Shown here: positions 54,531-64,000 of the stretch, piece by piece
Numbering within the stretch: the stretch's first letter is position 1
Layout of the letters: every line of letters starts with the position of its first letter
NCBI GenBank assembly: GCA_902702965.1
Contig: CACRXP010000011.1
Coordinates: 2,223,626-2,287,625, forward strand
Length of the DNA stretch: 64,000 nt
Source of the DNA: Spirometra erinaceieuropaei
Taxonomy: Eukaryota; Platyhelminthes; Cestoda; Diphyllobothriidea; Diphyllobothriidae
Direction: 5' to 3'
Made by a program: the position numbers and the translations under genes
The notes under the pieces: model-generated
Told to the model about the DNA's origin: nothing
Seen by the model: only the letters and a program-made list of their open reading frames with translations
Database searches by the model: none

Positions 54531-55636
54531 GACATTTGTCTATTCTTCAAATGGGACAAAATGCGGATTCGGGACGAAGGGCCACCCCGCATCCTGGGCA
54601 TCCTCGTTTCTCTCTAGTACCCCGTTGTAAGCATTTGAACCTACTGGAAGTTCCACCGTCCCACATAGGGCGCAACTGTGCCCTCGCACATGAATAAGGA
54701 AGAACAGCTCGAGGTAACGGGGCTCGAAAACTGAAGAGGAATGTTCTAAAAATTAAAAAAAAATCAATTAACTACGGAAAAACATGGCCAAACTGTGTTG
54801 CCTTCATTCATCTGTAAGGAAACCACTGAACCTGTTCTAGTAAGACAACTCTTCCGGAAAGACAGGTCGAAGTGGCTTATAGGGGGTTTAGATGGATGAC
54901 TTCAAGGCAGAGTCGGCGACGACTAGGTGAGTAGGCTTGAACTGAGAGCTTCTACATCTCCTCGGCCCAGACATGAATGAAGTCTATAGGCGTGATGCAT
55001 TGTGCCACTAGGTCCTGAGCGGTAGTGAAAACCGTACACCAGAGGGAATTAATCCTACTGGTCTGCCTTCTCGCTCCTGCCTGACATTTCAGTCCATTTC
55101 AGGCTTGCCTCGATGGAGCAGTCTCTCCTGCTGTCGTCGGGGGACTAGCAGGCTGGTAAAAGTGCGGCTGCATACTGTTTACAACAGCATATGGCATTTT
55201 CTAGTGCTTCTGTCAAGCAGGACTGCTCCTCTCACCGGCGCCACCAAAGACACAGGTGACATCAAAGAAGTGGCGTATTTTTGCGTTGCTGCGAGCAATC
55301 AATGTGGTGGTGGTCGTGGCGGTTGCCTGCCTGCCTGCCTGCCGTTTTTTGTTTTCGTTGTCGTGCAGACGACAAATTGACACTTTTGCAACGCCATTCT
55401 GTTTGACGACGCCGCGCTCGCGGTGAATGCCTTTTTATGAAATTATCGCCCCTGAGGCGGCACCGCCCTCAGGCGCACCGCACAGGAGGAAGCACATGGA
55501 TGCGTGCGCTGATGGCTGTGGCGATGGCGGTTGTGACTTGAGCTCACGGCGCTCAAAGTGCTTCAGCCTGATGCTGCAGCGACGAAGCTGTACCAAGGCC
55601 TGGTAATCTCTCACATCTGTCAACACCCTTTCTCCT
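54531..55636. other. Unassigned sequence
   Basis: No feature recognised. Confidence 0.4.
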
Positions 55637-55749
55637 NNNNNNNNNNNNNNNNNNNNNNNNNNNNNNNNNNNNNNNNNNNNNNNNNNNNNNNNNNNNNNNN
55701 NNNNNNNNNNNNNNNNNNNNNNNNNNNNNNNNNNNNNNNNNNNNNNNNN
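55637..55749. other. Assembly gap (113 N)
   Basis: Run of N next to a TCC/TTC-rich tract (55750-55800), probably an unresolved microsatellite. Confidence 0.99.
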
Positions 55750-57264
55750 TCCTCTTCTTCTTCTCCTTTCCTCCTTCCCCCCCTCCTCCTCCTCCCCCAC
55801 CTGGCCTTTGCCAGGTTTATTGAAAATTTCACCGTGTTGACGTCTTTATTCCATGCGAATAAGTGTTCAGTTTATTTCTCCTGCGAGTGCACTCGCCCCC
55901 TCCCTCGCGCTGCCATGCGTTGCGCCTCGGGGTTCCCTTTATTACGCTAGGTGCACCCCAAATTTTAGGCTAAAATCGACAAAGTGCGAGATCTTGGCTC
56001 TAATGGTAAGGGGTTTAAATCGCCGGCTCTTCGTTCAGGAACTGTGCTGTGTGTGGCCGAAGTCGAAAATTATTAAGCCAAAGATGGTAAGTGCAGTCTT
56101 CTTCAGGGCTGTTGGTAATGCTTCTCGATATCGCCTCTGCCTGACCTTCATTGCACCACAACGGCCCCTGGGGTGTATTCAACCGTCGTATATTGTGGTC
56201 CAAACAGCAACACACTAATAAGGACGGGGCTGAGTAGACAGTCCACCTTCGGAGCAGCCAACACAGAAGAGAGGCGTAACGCAGATCGCTGGGCGGCAGT
56301 CAGTCTACTTCGATTGATCGAGTGTCATCAAAGTGTCCCTAAAGGGCGCAGTCTGTCTGCTAGCGGCTCCCTTCTGTAACTTGCTCGAGCAAGCCTTAAT
56401 TCACTTCTGCTGCTGCTGCTGCTGATGCTGGAAGGGGACCACCGCTCTTGACTGTGCACGGATACGAGAGTTTGATCACCCAGTAGCGAGCGCATTCACA
56501 CGCGCACACACGCACCCCGCGGTATTGTCTGTTCGCAGACATCGCGAAATCGAGTGAGCGGCGCGAGTGGGAGTGCCCGAACGCAGACGGTTTACGTACT
56601 GGTGTAGATCAGCGAGCCAGCCGCTGCACTGATGGATGACAATGGTCCCATAAATCAACATCGTGCAGGCCGGCACAAAGTGCTTTCACGTGGTGTCGCG
56701 GTTCACCCTCCCCCCCCTACCCCGCCGCCCTGTGTCGCTGTCAGGATCTCAATGTAAACTCAGCAGGCCAGCGGCCTCGTGACACGAGCGTCACATTATA
56801 GCCTGCGTTTATGTGTATACACCGCCTCCCAAGGCGGAAGCAGGTTCATCTCGGCAGAGGCAGTCGGTAAATGAAAAAACCGGAGTTGCCCGTGACCTTG
56901 AAACTTTAGCCGGCTTTGGTAGGCATTGGTCCCTATAAAGATCGGGGTTTGGCTGATTGCAAACAGACGCATCTGAATTATAGTCTGTCTTCGAATTTTA
57001 TTACCGGCAGACCAACTCACGAGTTTCGCTAATGACAGACCGACAGCCTGTCGGACTGAAATTACTCCAGTTTTTCAGGGACCGTACGTGTAAATTCCAC
57101 ACACTTTACCAAACAAGTGAACCAGAGACAATGGAAGGTAACGAACTTGATATTAATTTATCCATACTACGATCTCCGAGTATGTCAAAGTTGGTATTAA
57201 ATTTCACGGATGGTATTAAATTTGTTCAAAATATCTCTGTGCGCCCACACGCAATAGCAAATGC
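55750..57264. other. Unassigned, with (CTG)n at 56407-56430
   Basis: Pyrimidine tract after the gap, a short CTG repeat, and a frame of 121 codons (55853-56218) with no known motif. Nothing else recognised. Confidence 0.4.
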
Positions 57265-57535
57265 GATCAACAGCATGCGAAACTGGGCGTCTCGACTTCA
57301 CGGGGAACGCGGATTCTCGTCTCAAGTCCTGCAAACCTAAAGCTGGACAAGACTGGGTGGCGACGGCGAATAAGCCGGAAATGGTCATCTCAGTGACCCC
57401 TGTGTCTGTCCTTATTCCTCCGTTCGCATACTTACTTATTGCAACGTGACTATCTGCAACGACGCTAGACTGAGATCCAAGACCCAACAGGATGAGCATG
57501 TCCCGCAACACGATCGGTGAACGTACTTCCATCAG

Positions 57536-57538
<3 letters not shown>
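57265..57538 (+). repeat. Decayed TL-SINE
   Basis: Body remnant (GGCGAATAAGCCGGAAATGG then TCATCTCAGTGACC) preceded by a degraded head and followed by module 2 remnant (CACGATCGGTGAACGTAC). Confidence 0.5.

Positions 57539-57576
<38 letters not shown>
57539..57576. repeat. (AT)n microsatellite, about 38 bp
   Basis: Uninterrupted AT dinucleotides directly left of PLE-J; ATATATATATGTATGTATG on the other side suggests that PLE-J landed in or next to an AT tract. Confidence 0.95.
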
Positions 57577-57578
<2 letters not shown>

Positions 57579-57599
57579 AAAGGTAGGCATCCCAAGCGA

Positions 57600-57856
57600 T
57601 ATAAATTGAAAAGAAGTGGGTTCTTTGGGACAAGAGGGTTTATTGCGTAAATTTTCGACACTGGTTCCCCAGGTCGTCGTCAGACGCAAGCGGAAAGCAA
57701 ATGTGAAAGCAAGAAACAGCTAACGTCAAGAGTGCACAAAAAATCGATACTTGCATGGCGTGTGCGCCGGTTGGCGGCCGTCGTGCGTCAGTCTGAGTTG
57801 TTTGGTTCTCTTCTCTTCCATTTCTCCTTCAGGTTTCTGTACACGGCATCCAACTC
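57600..57856 (-). repeat. PLE-J 3' terminal repeat (left arm of 250 bp inverted repeat)
   Basis: Nearly identical to the reverse complement of 58056-58310. It contains a full hammerhead motif on the minus strand (57643-57689) and the last codons of the endonuclease. Confidence 0.88.
57643..57689 (-). ncRNA. Hammerhead ribozyme motif, PLE AAUU type
   Basis: Minus-strand equivalent of the motif at 58221-58267, identical by eye over its length. It lies 3' of the endonuclease in the sense orientation. Confidence 0.75.
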
Positions 57857-58130
57857 GATATGCCGGTTGATGCATGAGTCATCAGAGTGCATCGCTTCGA
57901 GGAATTCTCGGCCTTCCTTGAAAGGGCAGACCGCGACAACGCGAGCTTTGTCCCAAGCGAAAGTGTGCCCGGTGTCCAGCGTATGCATGGCTACCTGAGA
58001 CAGATGGTCTCGCCTCTTTACTGCCAACTGGTGCTCATGGATGCGTGTTGGATGTGAGTTGGATGCCGCGTACAGAAATCTGAAGGAGAAATGGGAGAAG
58101 AGAACCAACCAACTCAGACTGACGCACGAC
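57788..58130 (-). pseudogene. PLE-J: GIY-YIG endonuclease C-terminal fragment
   Basis: Minus strand, open from about 58055 down to the stop near 57788. It reads TRIHEHQLAVKRRDHLSQVAMHTL, TGHTFAWDKARVVAV, EFLEAMHSDDSCINRHIELDAVYRNLKEKWK. The conserved Arg and EH of the GIY-YIG fold and the C-terminal helix region are present, but the GIY and YIG motifs themselves are lost: upstream of TRIHEH the sequence jumps directly into the inverted copy of its own 3' end. Closest relative in the window is PLE-K. No RT is present. Confidence 0.8.
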
Positions 58131-58310
58131 GGCCGCCAACCGGCGCACACGCCATGCAAGTATCGATTTTTTGTGCACTCTTGACGTTAGCTGTTTCTTG
58201 CTTTCACATTTGCTTTCCGCTTGCGTCTGACGACGACCTGGGGAACCAGTGTCGAAAATTTACGCAATAAACCCTCTTGTCCCAAAGAACCCACCTCTTT
58301 TCAATATATA
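58056..58310 (+). repeat. PLE-J inverted 5' terminal repeat (right arm)
   Basis: Reverse complement of 57600-57856, including the end of the endonuclease reading frame, so what has been copied in inverted form is the 3' end of the element and not only non-coding sequence. Confidence 0.88.
58221..58267 (+). ncRNA. Hammerhead ribozyme motif, PLE AAUU type (best copy)
   Basis: Stem I TTGCGT (58221-58226) with ACGCAA (58262-58267), six perfect pairs. CTGACGA 58227-58233, extra C 58234, stem II GAC (58235-58237) with GTC (58251-58253) plus CTGG (58238-58241) with CCAG (58246-58249), GGAA loop, one bulged T (58250). GAAA 58254-58257; AA and TT (58257-58260) make the palindromic stem III; T58261 is the cleavage base. 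Confidence 0.78.
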
Positions 58311-58321
58311 TATGTATGTAT

Positions 58322-58525
58322 GGTAGGGGACGCTCACCGATCATTCTTACGGAACTCACTCATTCCATTGTGCCTTAAGGGCTCTCTCTCGAGCCCAACC
58401 AGCAGCCGCACAGCGGCGCATGATATATAGGCAGAATGGTATTACCGACAGAGACAAGGGAGACTGGAATGGCCATTTCTGGCTTATTAGCCGTCGTCAG
58501 CCAGCCATACCCAAGCCCAGGCATA
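58322..58525 (-). repeat. TL-SINE, body + module 2 (permuted order)
   Basis: Minus strand reads body with an intact hammerhead, GGTAATACCATTCTGCCTAT, then module 2 to the CTACCAT end at 58322. The tRNA-like head is not included; sequence changes after GGGCTTGGG at 58520. Confidence 0.8.
58462..58506 (-). ncRNA. Hammerhead ribozyme motif in TL-SINE
   Basis: Minus strand: GGCTGG, CTGACGA, C, GGCT-AATA-AGCC stem II, A, GAAA with the perfect palindrome ATGGCCAT, T, CCAGTC. Stem I pairs with one G-U wobble. This copy has the consensus stem III. Confidence 0.72.
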
Positions 58526-59234
58526 ACGGTAATATCGCTTCTATCAGCATATATATATCACATGGTAGGGGTCAGGAACAGACAACCGCCTTCCAGACCG
58601 AAATCGGCCAAATTATGATAGCAGAAGAGAGTCAACAGAGTCTGGGGGTACATTGATGCAAAACTGTTTCAGGATTGTTTGCCTTCATTCAGTCTGTCAT
58701 CCACACGAGGCTTGTTTGTTTCGGGAAGCCATTGGAATTTTGAATTGACAGAACATGTTAGTCAGAAAATAGGGTAGTATCGACATATGGATTCACCAGA
58801 TTTCGTTTAAAGCAATATCAAACAGCCTTTTCGTAAGAGGTAGTCATGGGCTAAAACACAGTTTGTGGGCTTGTGGTTGCTCAACAAAACCATTACCTGG
58901 TAACTATACTGAGACCCCATTCAAAACCTCGTTTGGGAGTTGGTGGTGGACAGTATCCTTGTGAGGTTTATCAGATGATAACGTCATTGTGTGCGCTCAC
59001 AAAGCATTCATTGGTGGATCTTGAGTCTCTGGTAGGACAAGAAGGCGTTGGAAGGTATGATGACACCTTGGACCACGCCAACTATCTGAAGGGGCATAGA
59101 TGTGAGTTTGCCGCAGTAAGTAAAGGTCCAAAGGAAGTGTAATGTGTTGGCTTTGTTCTCATTGCTTTTCATTTAGCCCGTGGCTGTTGCTGTTTTTTGA
59201 AAAGTCCTGTAAATGGTTCTGTGTAGTTGCAGTG
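58526..59234. other. Unassigned sequence
   Basis: An 89-codon frame (58873-59142) has no recognised motif. Confidence 0.4.
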
Positions 59235-60345
59235 GGTGACGTTTCTAATGAAGCGTTAACTGACATTCCGAAACAAAATCTTGGTTCGAGAAGGTGCATG
59301 AAGCATAACCCCAAGATACTTCAGTCACATTGGAACGTCGACTTTTGAATGCGAGTCTCTCGACCGCCTACAAAAGTCACATTCGCCAAAGGGTGACTAC
59401 TTGGGCAATATAATAATGTATCCCCGGATTTTCGGAGCCCTTTCAAGTCCAAAGATATTATTTTATGAAGTCGTGCGCAAAAATACATATTGTAATAACT
59501 TGTAGTGAACTACGTCTAATCCAAACTTTCCGCTCGAAGAAAAAGTGGTTTTGAATTTATTAAAAAGTCGTAATTATAAGAGATTCCCAGATCGGTAGTG
59601 GTCTATTCAAATAATATTGTATCTGCTTATTTACTAGTGCTCCTTACGGGACATACAATGTAACCCATTTTATGAGCCTTAAACGCCAACTCCCTAATAG
59701 CATAAACGATTCATGTGGACCCCGGCAAAGCTTTTCGTGTGATTTATTAGATTCCATCGAGCTACGCTAAGCCACTGAGCCGGCTTCTGTTAGTAACAGT
59801 CGAAGGGGTCGCTATCAGATTACAAAAGCCGGTCTTGTACGCTCGGACGGACCTCGTTCAGGCTCCGCGCCTACCGTGGTCAAAGGGCGACTGGTTACAT
59901 GCAACTCTCTGCGCCTTTCCGCTCTCACCCCGCCCTGACATTGAACCTTCCTACCCTCCATCCCCATTCCTACATCCGGCCTTTGTCTTAAGACGAACTT
60001 TAACTGATTTCTCTAATCACTGACATGTTTCACTTGACCCCCTTCCTATATAAACGCCCTGGCATGGCGAGAATTTATCAAAAGCAAATATGTACTCGCC
60101 AACTAGTCTTCTGAATGTATAATTCTTTTGAAGCGGAAGGTGCAACTTGTAGCTCAGAAGCCTTAAACTGCTGTGCAACGGAAGATCGAGTTCGAAATTA
60201 TTCTGAAATTTAAAAAACCCTTTTTAAAACTATGATATATCGTTGACTCGAATAGAAAGATGAAGAAGACGCAAGTCTCTATGGGATGATCACAGAAAGG
60301 ATATGATTCTGCACGTTTTATATAAAATATACAATACAAACAGAG
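59235..60345. mobile_element. FB-AT fold-back element, copy 4 (decayed)
   Basis: Left-arm order is kept (GCGTTAACTGACATTCCGAAA, CATAACCCCAAGATACTTC, GACTACTTGGGCAATATAA). A right-interior string appears at about 60165-60230 (GGAAGATCGAGTTCGAAATTA). Between them about 500 bp (59640-60130) is not FB-AT-like and may be an insertion. Confidence 0.5.
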
Positions 60346-60349
60346 AGAG

Positions 60350-61352
60350 TCATGTTACATACAATAGATGTGCTAACTCGTGAAACGTTAGCCGAAATTT
60401 TGAAATACGTTTTCGGCTCGAAAAGATTACTTAAACAGTATTGTAATATGAATTAACGTGTAGCATAATCTCAGGATAATTCAGTTATTTCAGGATGTCA
60501 GCTTTTGAACGAACTTCCTTTTGACCGTCTGCACAAAGTACACTCTGTGAAAAATAACTACTTAATTAGTGTGAATTTTTCTCATTGATTTTCGATGCCC
60601 TTAAAAATTCAAATGTATTACGTAGAAAACATAAATAAAAATATTCATTCCCTCGCTCATTTGGTAGAAAATTACGTCTTTTTTCAAGTTTACACTTAAG
60701 GAAAGGGCATAATTCGGTCTTAAAAAAGTTTCTAATTGTGAGATTTTTTAATATTGTGGAATGCCCGTTCATAAAACGTCATGTCTCTGAATTTACCAAC
60801 GTGCCTTGTAACGTTAGCAATATGGCCCAAATCCACTGCTAAATTTTATGAACTCCATATGGTCTCCGCTTAACACCGTATGGTTTTCCGTACGCGGAAC
60901 ATATACGGCTTGTAGGTTGGAAACCCTGAATGCAAGTGTAACGGCAGGTCGGGTTCAAAATTATTCGGGAATAGGAAAAGTTTTTGAAAACCCAATTATA
61001 CCCTTCTTTTGAGTATAAAATTGGAAGAAGACGTAATTTTCTACTGAATGAGTAAAAGAATGACTATTTTTATGCATGTTTTCCATGAAATATAATTGAA
61101 TTTTTAAGGGTAGCGAAAACCAACGAGGAAAATGCATGCTTCTGAAGTAGTCACTTTTTTTACAGAACGTAGTTTTTGCATGCAGCCGGAAAGAAGTTCG
61201 TTCAAAAGTCGGCGTCCTGAGGTAACCGACTTATTATAGAATTATGCTGCAGGATGATTAGTTTTACAACCCTACTTAATTAATCTTGTCAAATGAAAAC
61301 GCATTTCGGAATTTCGATTGACATCTCATGAGTTAGCTCACCTACTGTAAGT
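60350..61352. mobile_element. FB-AT fold-back element, copy 5 (well preserved)
   Basis: Left end ATGTGCTAACTCGTGAAACG, right end ATCTCATGAGTTAGCTCACC then TA. Arms pair imperfectly: for example TCAGGATAATTCAGTTATTTC versus GAGGTAACCGACTTATTATAG in complement, CATAAATAAAAATATTCATTC on the left and a TATTTTTATGCATGTTTTCC on the right. Same length and internal order as copy 1. Confidence 0.75.
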
Positions 61353-62654
61353 AATGTTTTCTAATCAAGATCATATTCCTCAACTTCCTCTAACGCTTTT
61401 TGAGATATGCCAGCTCAACGCTGAAATTCGAAGTTGTCAGGGCTGCGGCAAGCGCAGTGACGTCTTGCTCTCAGCGAGAAAACACTTTTCGGTAAACCAA
61501 CAGGGGTTGAATATAACCCTAATTAATTTCTCAGGTACAAGTGCCATAATGTTCACCCGGTACGGGAGTTGTGTTCACTGGTCTTGCTTGCGGGACGAAT
61601 TGCCCGTTCTCAGCTTTGTCTTGAAGCTCCTATCAATAGTCCCCGCAGGCGATCACACATCTACGGTTCTTAATAATCGATAATTTTGAGTGAAAAATAG
61701 AAGAGTGACTGGAATGACCTGACGTTGTCAGTTAACCATACGGCACTCCATTTAGAGAAGAGAGCCTATGGGTATAGTGAAACGGCGCGTCTGCGGTTCG
61801 TCCTACCAGTCGATCCCTAAATCGACTGTTATGCATTAAACGGAGTAATCGGATAGACTCGGGTTCACACCACCCTCTCCCCCGGCGTTGGGTACGGTTG
61901 AAGGATGACGGCAAATAGTCAAGACGTCATCAATCCAGTCTCAGTTGTGCCTTTCAATGAGAGAGATATACATGTTCACGTATGGAATCATGTGGCCCCT
62001 AAACTTGCATTTGCGTGAAAGTCTCTGAGGTAGTAACCGAACGGCCTCCACCACTTTTAGATTAGACCTGGAGGCTTTTCCGTTTAACGAGCCCACTCGC
62101 CCTTAAAGTCCCCAAATCGAAGCTCCGAGCTTGCAGCTGGGTACCCATGGATTCAGAAGGAAGAACGCGACAAACGCTTATTCGTCTCCCCTTAAATCAC
62201 CGCGTTGTTTGTACCAAAAGCAAGCCAACTCGGCATAACTTAGGGGCACTGTGTCCTTCGTTTTCCCGCTTCCTAAAAGATACTTTTCCTTAACACTGAC
62301 CAGTTTATACTTATGCATTATTTACACTTCGAGTAAATGACAGTAAGCACGTATATTTTGTTCCTTCTGTGGCATAATCCGGCCTACATTCACTCTTTTA
62401 TAGATACTTGATCGTTAATTTTTGGTTCCTATCGCAGCCGTTCACATCCGAACCGGAATAGTCCTGTCGGACTAAAACCCACTTAAATAAGTATATTAGG
62501 TATTCTTTGTATGCCGCAGATGCTTTGGGTCCTTCAATCGATCCTTACCGGACACTGTCGACAAAGTGGGACTGTCTCCCTTGTCTTTGTCAGTAATCTT
62601 GTTCTACAGCCTCACTGCTTACGCATCCGAAAAGAGAACAGTATTTGAGGAAAA
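61353..62654. other. Unassigned sequence
   Basis: A 109-codon plus-strand frame (61354-61683) begins at the edge of the fold-back element and shows no recognised domain. A decayed SINE body may lie at 61695-61740. Confidence 0.4.
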
Positions 62655-63240
62655 CATCAAGCATGACACAAGTGCAGAGTTTGAACAGCAGCCATCAAAA
62701 AAAACCGTAAGCACAGTTCCATAAGGATGAAATATCGGCGTGTTGGGAAACAATGTAGTGAAACCAAAAGACACTGTTTATGAAATACAATGCCTTCGAC
62801 GGGTGTCCAGAGCGAGTGGTTATCCGCTCAACTCTGTCAGCCGTCGCATGCACAGATGGAACGAGGGATCACATCGTCCAAACCCCAAATTTTGACGAGC
62901 TCTTCCCCGAAAGCCATCAACTGCCTCCTTCAATCAATGGCATTTGGAGTCTCACACGGATCGGAGGAAGTCATCAGCCGCTAAATCACAAAGTTGAAAG
63001 ACCCGCCACCATGGTGGGAGGCTTCTACAGTTATTGAACGCATCCGGTGCAATTGCGGGCAAAGCAAATACACCGGAGAATCCAGGAATGCATCCCACGG
63101 GGAGATGGCAGAACTTGCAGCAGCGGTTAAAAGGAATGGCGCCAAATGCCCAGTTCCAACGCAGTCGACGGGATCCGACCACACCTTCAGGTTCGACGGA
63201 TTGTGCGCAGATCAGAGGCAACCCTCAACCACCACGTAAG
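62655..63240 (+). pseudogene. PLE-I: connector and GIY-YIG endonuclease, decayed
   Basis: From about 62660 the nucleotide sequence follows the PLE connector (ACACAAGTGCAGAGTTTGAAC). From 62780 it encodes YEIQCLRRVSRASGYPLNSV, then NPKF, a stop and RALPRKP. After frame changes comes ERIRCNCGQSKYTGESRNAS, matching the GIY-YIG core (the GIY segment degraded to VIERI, YIG as YTG), followed by ELAAAVKRNGAKCPVPTQSTG and DHTFRFDG. The copy stops near 63240, before the ESWF segment; no terminal repeat follows. Confidence 0.8.
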
Positions 63241-63489
63241 AGGCGGTCCCACGGCTGGAATCGTCTGTAGTCATCTAACATATCCAATATAGCTTTGAGT
63301 AAGGCAACTAGGCCAACTTAATCCAGAAACGGGACGCCGAGTTTTCACAACTGCGTCAGCGGAACCATTTGAATCTGCCAAAATACGGCCATTCAACCCT
63401 CAGTCCACCTGACTTGCACCCACCCACGCCGCGGCCGTTAAGCACGACAACATAATGACTAGAATTGCACCCTCAGCCTGTACACATGT
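63241..63489. other. Unassigned sequence
   Basis: No feature recognised. Confidence 0.4.
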
Positions 63490-63850
63490 CACTTATTTAA
63501 TTTCGTGAAATGGACATTCATCGGTTTGGTTAGGGGACTTGTTCATCCCACTGCGCTTGGGGACCCAATATTGAGCCCCAGTCGCATAGCGACAAGTAAT
63601 TATACAGACAAGGAGGGCCGAAAAAGACGAGGGAGACTGAGGTGGGCATTTCTGGCGATCACCGGAAATAATCTGGAGCAATCGACAGAACGAGGGGTCT
63701 GTACCTCGGTGGTAGAGTTTCGCATCGCCTAACGTCCAATGACCAGAGAACGTGGATTCGAACCTCAGATCTTGCAGACCTGGGTCTGGGCGAGGCCTAC
63801 TGACGATGACTGGCAGGTCAGAAACGGATAGTCCTTTGTAGGGTACACCT
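63490..63850 (+). repeat. Decayed TL-SINE with GTCGC-type leader
   Basis: Leader with GTCGCATAGCGAC at about 63583, a minus-oriented body remnant (GAGGGAGACTGAGGTGGGCA), then a plus-oriented tRNA-like head at about 63697-63770 (CCTCGGTGGTAGAG and GGATTCGAACC) and a diverged body. Near 63800 CTGACGA, a T, GAC with GTC, an A and GAAA still line up as a hammerhead-like core without clear stem I. Confidence 0.55.
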
Positions 63851-64000
63851 TACCTCTCCAACACATCCACGCAGGCATACTCCTCCAGCACTATCGGAGC
63901 CACACTACGAACCAATCACTGATGCCTGTTTTTTGTCCCTTTTCATAAAAATGGCACCAGTAGGCAAACTACCAACCAACGACTTTCACGAATTGCATGC

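Noticed and set aside
55435..55950. Open frames across the second assembly gap
   Set aside because: Same reason; flanking TCC-rich tract gives low-complexity residues.
1..64000. CRISPR arrays, bacterial operons, ribosome binding sites or integrated viruses
   Set aside because: No regularly spaced direct repeats, no prokaryote-like gene packing and no viral structural or replicase motifs were seen; the content is eukaryotic repeats.

Overview
The window looks like repeat-dense intergenic DNA from a flatworm, most likely a cestode; a diphyllobothriid-type tapeworm is my guess from the repeat style, not a demonstrated identification. The evidence is many decayed Penelope-like elements (PLEs: YVDD reverse transcriptase plus GIY-YIG endonuclease), one non-LTR retrotransposon endonuclease, tRNA-like SINEs, TTAGGG-type strings and long triplet microsatellites. 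I found no recognisable host exon, no intact host gene, no rRNA gene and no canonical tRNA gene in 64 kb. Two assembly gaps (N runs) lie at 13367-13433 and 55637-55749.

Layout. 1-8.6 kb: SINE pieces, one PLE with RT and endonuclease (0.8-2.4 kb), an irregular tandem repeat (5.1-5.5 kb) and an endonuclease-containing PLE tail (7.3-8.6 kb). 9.5-13 kb: a nest of PLE 3' ends, two palindromic pairs of PLE terminal repeats, and two near-identical 311-312 bp MITEs. 13-23.6 kb: sparse, with a compound microsatellite, two MITEs that carry TTAGGG-like strings, a SINE multimer and a cluster of a dispersed repeat called XR here. 23.6-33.6 kb: a PLE tail, a 1 kb AT-rich fold-back element and several SINEs. 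33.7-38.3 kb: the best preserved PLE (RT plus GIY-YIG) and a LINE endonuclease split by a small TIR element. 38-64 kb: AT-rich fold-back copies, SINEs and PLE pieces, including one GIY-YIG fragment enclosed by a 250 bp inverted repeat.

The most interesting theme is self-cleaving RNA. Three repeat groups carry strings that fit the hammerhead ribozyme (HHR) core (CUGANGA, stem II, GAAA, short palindromic stem III, UH cleavage site) with closing stem I pairing by eye: (i) the tRNA-like SINE, whose copies also occur as head-to-tail and permuted units, recalling the schistosome Sm-alpha family; (ii) PLE terminal repeats with an ACGU stem III; (iii) PLE terminal repeats with an AAUU stem III. In the PLE copies where both ends can be seen, the 5' hammerhead repeat is inverted relative to the coding strand. 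HHRs in PLEs and in flatworm SINEs are established; the arrangement here, and a shared one-base insertion after CUGANGA in all groups, are what I consider worth checking. All structures were paired by hand and no folding or database search was run.
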